Shown here: positions 59,417 to 64,000 of the stretch, one piece after another
Numbering within the stretch: the first letter of the stretch is position 1
How the letters are laid out: every line of letters starts with the position of its first letter
Source: Paenibacillus rhizovicinus
GTDB taxonomy: Bacteria; Bacillota; Bacilli; Paenibacillales; Paenibacillaceae
Assembly (NCBI RefSeq): GCF_010365285.1
Contig: NZ_CP048286.1
Location: 5,692,001 to 5,756,000 of the forward strand
Length of the DNA stretch: 64,000 nucleotides
Reading direction: 5' to 3'
Position numbers and translations under genes: made by a program
Notes under the pieces: model-generated
Told to the model about the DNA's origin: nothing
What the model saw: the letters and a program-made list of their open reading frames with translations, nothing else
Databases searched by the model: none

Positions 59417-61486
59417 ATGGTACAGAGCTTATGGGATCACGCTAAGGCATCGGAGCTTCAAGGAGGACTTGAACAGCTCGTTTATCGTTCCAACATCATC
59501 GGCACGGATCGCCGCGTTTGCAACTGGGGCGGAGGCAATACGTCCAGCAAGACGACGGTTAAGGATTTCCGCGGCCGCGATATCGAAGTCATGTACGTCA
59601 AAGGCAGCGGTTCCGACCTGGCGACGATGAAAGCAGGCAATTTCACGGGTCTTCGCATGGAGGACATCCGTCCGCTCTTCGAACGCGACGAAATGCCGGA
59701 CGAGGAAATGGTCGCTTACCTGGCGCACTGCATGATCGACAGCAAGCATCCGCGCGCGTCCATCGAGACGCTCCTGCACGCGTTCCTTCCGTTCAAGCAC
59801 GTTGACCATACGCATCCGGATTCCATTATCAGCCTGTGCTGCGCGGACAACGGCAAGCTGCTGGCGAAAGAGATTTTCGGCAACCGCTTCGTCTGGGTGC
59901 CTTACGTACGCCCGGGCTTCACCCTGTCGAAGATGATTGCGCAAGGCGTGCTCGACAACCCGAACGCCGAGCTCGTTCTGATGGAGAAGCACGGTCTCGT
60001 GACATGGGGCGAAACGAGCGAGGAAGCTTACGCGCAGACGATCAAGATCATCAGCGAAGCCGAAGCGTTCATCGAAGCGCGCGTCAATGAGACGAAGCTG
60101 TTCGGCGGCGTGAAGCATCCCGCGCTGGATGCGGACGTTCGCAGAAGCATCGCTTCGCAAGTCATGCCGACCATTCGCGGAGCGGTCAGCGACGTGAAGA
60201 AAAGCATCCTGACGTTCGACGACGAAGCCGACGTGCTCGCATTCGTGGGCGGCGCCAATTCCGCGGAGCTGTCCCAAGTCGGCGCAGCTTGCCCGGATCA
60301 TCTGGTGCATACGAAAGTCGTTCCGCTGTTCATCGACTGGAAGCCGGACGCTAACGATATCGAAGGCTTGAAGGCGATTCTGAAAGAAAGCGTCGCTGCT
60401 TACAAGAAACAATACGAAGCTTACTTCGAGCGCAACAAGAACGAAGGCGACGTGATTTTCGAAACGGCTCCGCGCGTCATCCTGATTCCCGGCGTCGGCA
60501 TGATCAATACGGGCAAGAGCTGGTCCAACTCCAAAGTGAGCGGCGCCCTCTACCATCGCGCGATCGCGGTTATGCGCGGCGCGACGGCGCTGGGCAATTT
60601 CGTATCGCTGAGCGAGAACGAATCCTTCAACGTCGAATACTGGCCGCTTGAGCTTTACAAGCTGTCCCTTGCGCCGGCGGAAGCCGAATTCTCCCGCAAA
60701 GTCGCGTTCATCACGGGCGGCGCGGGCGGCATCGGCAGCGAAACGGCGCGACGCCTCGTATCCGAAGGCGCGCACGTGGTGCTGGCCGACCTGAACCTGG
60801 AAGGTGCGGAACGCGTAGCCGGCGAAATTAACGAGAAGTTCGGAGAAGGCCGTGCGATCGCGGTGAAGATGGACGTAACGAGCGAAGAAGCGGTTATGGC
60901 GGCAATCGGCGAAACGTCGCTCGCTTACGGCGGCCTCGATATCGTCGTCAACAACGCGGGTCTTGCGACTTCGAGCCCGTTCGATCAAACGTCGCTCAAA
61001 GAATGGAACCTGAATATCAGCGTGCTCGGCACGGGCTATTTCCTCGTGGCGCGCGAAGCGTTCAAGCTGATGAAAGAACAGGCTATCGGCGGCAACATGG
61101 TATTCATCGGCTCGAAGAACTCGATCTATGCAGGCAAGAGCGCGTCGGCGTACAGCGCGGCGAAAGGATTGGAAGCGCACTTGGCACGCTGCATCGCGTC
61201 CGAAGGCGGCGAGTTCGGCATCCGCGTCAACACGGTGCTGCCGGATGCGATCCTGCAAGGCTCGGCAATCTGGAACAGCAACTGGCGCAACGAGCGCGCG
61301 GCGGCTTACGGCATCGAGCCGGATCAACTGGAAGAGTACTATCGCAAGCGCACGACGCTGCTCGTGAACATCTATCCGCGCGATATCGCGGAAGGCATCG
61401 CGTTCTTCGCTTCTTCGAAGGCGGACAAAACGACGGGCTGCATGATGACGATCGATGGCGGCGTACCGGCTGCTTTCACGCGTTAA
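59417..61486 (+). CDS. rhaEW: bifunctional rhamnulose-1-phosphate aldolase / lactaldehyde dehydrogenase
   Basis: 689 residues, homologous in layout to B. subtilis YuxG/RhaEW. The N-terminal class II aldolase domain (about 1-420) has CNWGGGNTSSKTTV, YVKGSGSDLATM, HVDHTHPDSI (zinc His) and LVLMEKHGLVTWG. The C-terminal SDR domain (about 430-689) has VAFITGGAGGIGSETARRL, VVNNAGLATS and YSAAK. It splits L-rhamnulose 1-phosphate into dihydroxyacetone phosphate and L-lactaldehyde and oxidises the latter. First gene of the rha operon, behind CGGAGG. Confidence 0.95.
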   Translation: MVQSLWDHAKASELQGGLEQLVYRSNIIGTDRRVCNWGGGNTSSKTTVKDFRGRDIEVMYVKGSGSDLATMKAGNFTGLRMEDIRPLFERDEMPDEEMVAYLAHCMIDSKHPRASIETLLHAFLPFKHVDHTHPDSIISLCCADNGKLLAKEIFGNRFVWVPYVRPGFTLSKMIAQGVLDNPNAELVLMEKHGLVTWGETSEEAYAQTIKIISEAEAFIEARVNETKLFGGVKHPALDADVRRSIASQVMPTIRGAVSDVKKSILTFDDEADVLAFVGGANSAELSQVGAACPDHLVHTKVVPLFIDWKPDANDIEGLKAILKESVAAYKKQYEAYFERNKNEGDVIFETAPRVILIPGVGMINTGKSWSNSKVSGALYHRAIAVMRGATALGNFVSLSENESFNVEYWPLELYKLSLAPAEAEFSRKVAFITGGAGGIGSETARRLVSEGAHVVLADLNLEGAERVAGEINEKFGEGRAIAVKMDVTSEEAVMAAIGETSLAYGGLDIVVNNAGLATSSPFDQTSLKEWNLNISVLGTGYFLVAREAFKLMKEQAIGGNMVFIGSKNSIYAGKSASAYSAAKGLEAHLARCIASEGGEFGIRVNTVLPDAILQGSAIWNSNWRNERAAAYGIEPDQLEEYYRKRTTLLVNIYPRDIAEGIAFFASSKADKTTGCMMTIDGGVPAAFTR

Positions 61487-61525
61487 TCGAAATGACTTGA
61501 AGTGAATGGAATAGAAGAGAGGACG

Positions 61526-61909
61526 ATGCGGACGATGAATCAAGCTAGAGGCGAGAAACATTGGATCATTCCGGACGGCTTCATTCCGCCGACGAGCGCG
61601 CCTGGCGCGTACGAGAGCCATGAATCCATCTGCGTGCTGAACTGCGCTTCCGAGGATGCGCGGCTGGACATTACGATATTTTTCGAAGACCGCGATCCGC
61701 TTGAGCATATTTCGGCCGTCGTACCCGGCAGAAGAACGAAGCATATCCGCACGTCGTCTCTCTCGGCGAACGGAGCGTCCATTCCGGTGGGCGTTCCTTA
61801 CGCGATCGAGGTGTTGAGCGATGTGCCGGTCATCGTGCAGTACAGCCGTCTGGACGCTACGCAGGCCGAGAACGCGCTGATGTCTGTCATGGCTCACCCT
61901 ATCAAATAA
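61526..61909 (+). CDS. ASRT-family (sensory rhodopsin transducer-like) small-molecule-binding protein
   Basis: About 127 residues. [52 protein letters not shown] and [21 protein letters not shown] are the hallmarks of the Anabaena sensory rhodopsin transducer superfamily, a small beta-sandwich that forms oligomers. Firmicutes members sit in sugar-catabolism loci and have been proposed to bind carbohydrates. Here it lies between rhaEW and rhaA. The ATG at 61526 follows AGAGAGGA; one at 61535 is possible. Its role in rhamnose use is unknown. Confidence 0.85.
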   Translation: MRTMNQARGEKHWIIPDGFIPPTSAPGAYESHESICVLNCASEDARLDITIFFEDRDPLEHISAVVPGRRTKHIRTSSLSANGASIPVGVPYAIEVLSDVPVIVQYSRLDATQAENALMSVMAHPIK

Positions 61910-61922
61910 GAGCGAAGGAGCA

Positions 61923-63212
61923 ATGATCATGGACCAAAGTATTGTTGCGAATTACGAAGCGGCGAAGGCGCTCTACGCACGCCACGGCATCGACGTCGAC
62001 GCCGTGCTCGAGAAGCTTGCCGATATCAAAATCTCCATGCACTGCTGGCAGGGCGACGACGTCCGCGGCTTTCTGAATAATGATCAAGCGCTTACAGGAG
62101 GCATCTCCGTAACGGGCAACTATCCGGGCGCCGCAAGCACGCCGGCGGAGCTTCGCTCCGATTTGGAGAAAGCGTTCTCGCTCATTCCGGGCAAGCACAA
62201 AGTGAATCTGCATGCTATCTATGCGGATACGGACGAGAAAGTGGAGCTGGATCAGCTGCAGCCGAAGCATTTCGAGAAATGGGTAGCTTGGGCGCAAGAA
62301 CAAGGCCTTGGCCTCGATTTCAATCCGACATGCTTCTCGCACGAGAAGTCGGCCGACGGCTTCACGCTGAGCCATCCGGATCCGGCCATTCGCCAATTCT
62401 GGATCGACCATTGCAAAGCATCCCGGAAGATCGGCGCTTACTTCGGCGAGCAGCTCGGACAAACCTGCGTGACGAACGTGTGGATTCCGGACGGCTTCAA
62501 GGACGTGCCGGTCGACCGTCTGGCGCCGCGCCAGCGTTTGAAGGATGCGCTCGACGAAGTATTCGCGGAAGAGCTGAACCCTGCGCATCACCTCGATGCG
62601 GTCGAGAGCAAACTGTTCGGTCTCGGTTCCGAGGCGTACGTGGTCGGTTCCCACGAGTTCTACATGGGCTACGGCATTGCCAACAACAAACTGATCTGTC
62701 TGGATGCGGGCCATTTCCATCCGACGGAAGTCATCTCGAATAAACTGTCCTCCTTGTCCCTGTTCGCCGACGGCATCCTGCTCCACGTGAGCCGGCCAAT
62801 GCGCTGGGACAGCGATCACGTCGTCACGCTGGACGACGAGCTGATCGATATCGGGCGCGAGCTCGTGCGCGGCGATCTGCTGGGCAAAACCCATATCGGC
62901 CTGGACTTCTTCGATGCCAGCATCAATCGCGTCGCGGCTTGGGTCATCGGCACGCGCAACACGATCAAAGCGCTGCTTCGCGGCTTCTTGGATCCGGTTG
63001 AAGAGCTTCGCAAAGCCGAGCTGGCGTTCGACTTCACGACGCGCCTCGCGCTGCAGGAAGAGTTCAAGTCCTATCCGTTCGGCGCGGTATGGGATTACTA
63101 TTGCGCCAAGCATGGCGTGCCGGTTCGCGAAGCGTGGCTGGCCGAAGTGAAAACGTACGAGCAAGACGTGCTGCTGAAGCGCGGTGCGGAAGCCGCCGTG
63201 GCGAAGAATTAG
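61923..63212 (+). CDS. rhaA: L-rhamnose isomerase
   Basis: About 429 residues, the E. coli RhaA type. Converts L-rhamnose to L-rhamnulose. Typical segments: [91 protein letters not shown] (metal ligands), [17 protein letters not shown]. Two ATGs (61923, 61929) follow AAGGAG. Third gene of the rha operon. Confidence 0.96.
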   Translation: MIMDQSIVANYEAAKALYARHGIDVDAVLEKLADIKISMHCWQGDDVRGFLNNDQALTGGISVTGNYPGAASTPAELRSDLEKAFSLIPGKHKVNLHAIYADTDEKVELDQLQPKHFEKWVAWAQEQGLGLDFNPTCFSHEKSADGFTLSHPDPAIRQFWIDHCKASRKIGAYFGEQLGQTCVTNVWIPDGFKDVPVDRLAPRQRLKDALDEVFAEELNPAHHLDAVESKLFGLGSEAYVVGSHEFYMGYGIANNKLICLDAGHFHPTEVISNKLSSLSLFADGILLHVSRPMRWDSDHVVTLDDELIDIGRELVRGDLLGKTHIGLDFFDASINRVAAWVIGTRNTIKALLRGFLDPVEELRKAELAFDFTTRLALQEEFKSYPFGAVWDYYCAKHGVPVREAWLAEVKTYEQDVLLKRGAEAAVAKN

Positions 63213-63234
63213 CACCCGGCCGAAGCAGAAGCTG

Positions 63235-63266
63235 CCGCTGCGGATACGTCCGCGGCGGTTTGTTTT
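63235..63266 (+). terminator. terminator-like hairpin between rhaA and rhaB
   Basis: CCGCTGCGGA-TACG-TCCGCGGCGG followed by TTTGTTTT. Located inside the operon, it probably reduces but need not abolish rhaB transcription. Confidence 0.7.
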
Positions 63267-63345
63267 ATGCGGCGTGCGGGCGGATGTCTTGTCTTGTCAT
63301 TCCAGCGTCATTCCAGCAAAGACGAACGTATAGGAGGATTTCCTT

Positions 63346-64000
63346 TGCCCAGCATATTGGCTTACGACCTTGGGGCAAGCAGCGGCAGAGCGCTGCTTGG
63401 CCGTTTGAATAACCGTACGATCGAGGTGGAGGAAATCCATCGTTTCGGCAATGATCCCGTGGCGATCGGCGACCGCCTGCAATGGGACATTCTGCGTATC
63501 TATCACGACATCAAGCAAGGACTGTTGAAAGCGAAGCATGCCGGCGAGACGCCGAGCAGCCTGGCGATCGATTCCTGGGCCGTTGACTTCGGCTTTATCG
63601 GCCGAAACGGCGAGCTGCTCGGCAATCCCTACCACTATCGCGACCGCCATACCGACGGCGTGATGGAGCGGACGATGGCCAGGCTGACGCCGGAACGAAT
63701 CTTCGGACGGAGCGGCATTCAGTTCCTGCCGTTCAATACGATCTATCAGCTGGCTGCCTTGAAGGAAGCGGATTCGCCGCTGCTGGAGCAGGCCGAACAC
63801 TTCCTGATGATCCCGGATCTGCTTCGCTACTTCCTGACGGGCGAGATGTTCAGCGAATTCTCGAACGCGACGACGACGCAGCTGTATAACCCGATTCAGG
63901 GCGGCTGGGACGCGGAATTGCTTGGCGATATCGGCATATCGCCGGCGCTGTTCGGAACCGTCGTTCAGCCGGGAACGCGAGTCGGGCAGACGCGGGCATC
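63346..64000 (+). CDS. rhaB: rhamnulokinase, cut by the window edge
   Basis: The first 218 residues are in the window, from a TTG start seven bases after AGGAGG. SILAYDLGASSGRALLGRL is the phosphate-1 motif of FGGY kinases in its RhaB form; RLQWDILRIYHDIKQGL, AIDSWAVDFGFIGRNGELL, NPYHYRDRHTDGVMERTM and FLPFNTIYQLAAL fit rhamnulokinase. It phosphorylates L-rhamnulose at C1, feeding the aldolase two genes upstream. The C-terminal half lies outside. Confidence 0.93.

Noticed and set aside
59429-61930. 833-codon open frame on the minus strand opposite the rhamnose genes
   Set aside because: It mirrors the codon structure of rhaEW and the ASRT gene, is Arg/His-rich without a domain, and has no ribosome site; it is a GC-rich shadow.
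61902-63215. 437-codon minus-strand frame opposite rhaA
   Set aside because: rhaA is unmistakable; the antisense frame has no recognisable motif.
1-64000. CRISPR arrays, tRNA, rRNA, IS elements with intact transposase
   Set aside because: Looked for regular spacer repeats, tRNA cloverleaf ends with CCA, rRNA signatures and transposase motifs; none was found.

Overview
The window looks like chromosomal DNA of a spore-former of the Paenibacillus/Cohnella type (Bacillota, low-to-mid GC). The signs are strong AAGGAGG-type ribosome sites, frequent TTG and GTG starts, T-tailed hairpin terminators, many GNAT and VOC paralogues, a copper-amine-oxidase-like stalk protein, an ECF sigma/anti-sigma pair, and a Bacillus-type rhamnose operon. 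No rRNA, tRNA, CRISPR array, integrase or complete prophage is visible.

Layout. 1-10.4 kb: mixed housekeeping and accessory genes, including a MerR-controlled oxidoreductase operon with a textbook 19-bp-spacer promoter, msrA, an aldo/keto reductase-epimerase pair and a polysaccharide deacetylase. 10.5-12.3 kb: a broken thyX locus. A decayed thyX on the minus strand carries a group I intron with an intact HNH endonuclease gene; head-to-head with it lies the 3' part of a different thyX. 12.3-16 kb: a cobalamin riboswitch and terminator in front of a LysR-type regulator, which converges with metE, the B12-independent methionine synthase. 16-39.5 kb: a visibly more AT-rich accessory stretch, mostly on the plus strand, of small single genes (GNAT, VOC, SnoaL-like, lipoproteins, small membrane proteins, methyltransferase, HAD, M24 peptidase, stand-alone HisB, small regulators). 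Many of the genes are followed by a recurring 75-110 bp palindromic element with a GCTAACGGGA-like head and a TTTTCATT..TAACG-like tail. This cassette-like organisation is the most interesting feature of the window. Several genes here are frameshifted or remnants. The stretch also holds an HxlR-azoreductase pair and a TetR-pentapeptide-repeat pair joined by a shared operator.

39.5-53.5 kb: a ROK regulator with an MFS transporter, a stalk-domain secreted protein, a sialate O-acetylesterase-like enzyme, an ECF sigma factor with its anti-sigma factor, GNAT and phosphotransferase genes, a PhyH dioxygenase and an ATP-grasp ligase. 53.7-58.7 kb (GC-rich): a short-chain dehydrogenase, a divergent QueA-like protein and a VOC protein in one run, then a GAF-domain histidine kinase with its NarL-type response regulator. 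59.4-64 kb: the L-rhamnose operon, with a fused rhamnulose-1-phosphate aldolase/lactaldehyde dehydrogenase, an ASRT-family small-molecule-binding protein, L-rhamnose isomerase and the start of rhamnulokinase, cut by the window edge.

All calls come from reading the sequence; no database search was run. Families are assigned from recognisable motifs, and starts were chosen from ribosome-binding sites where these are visible.
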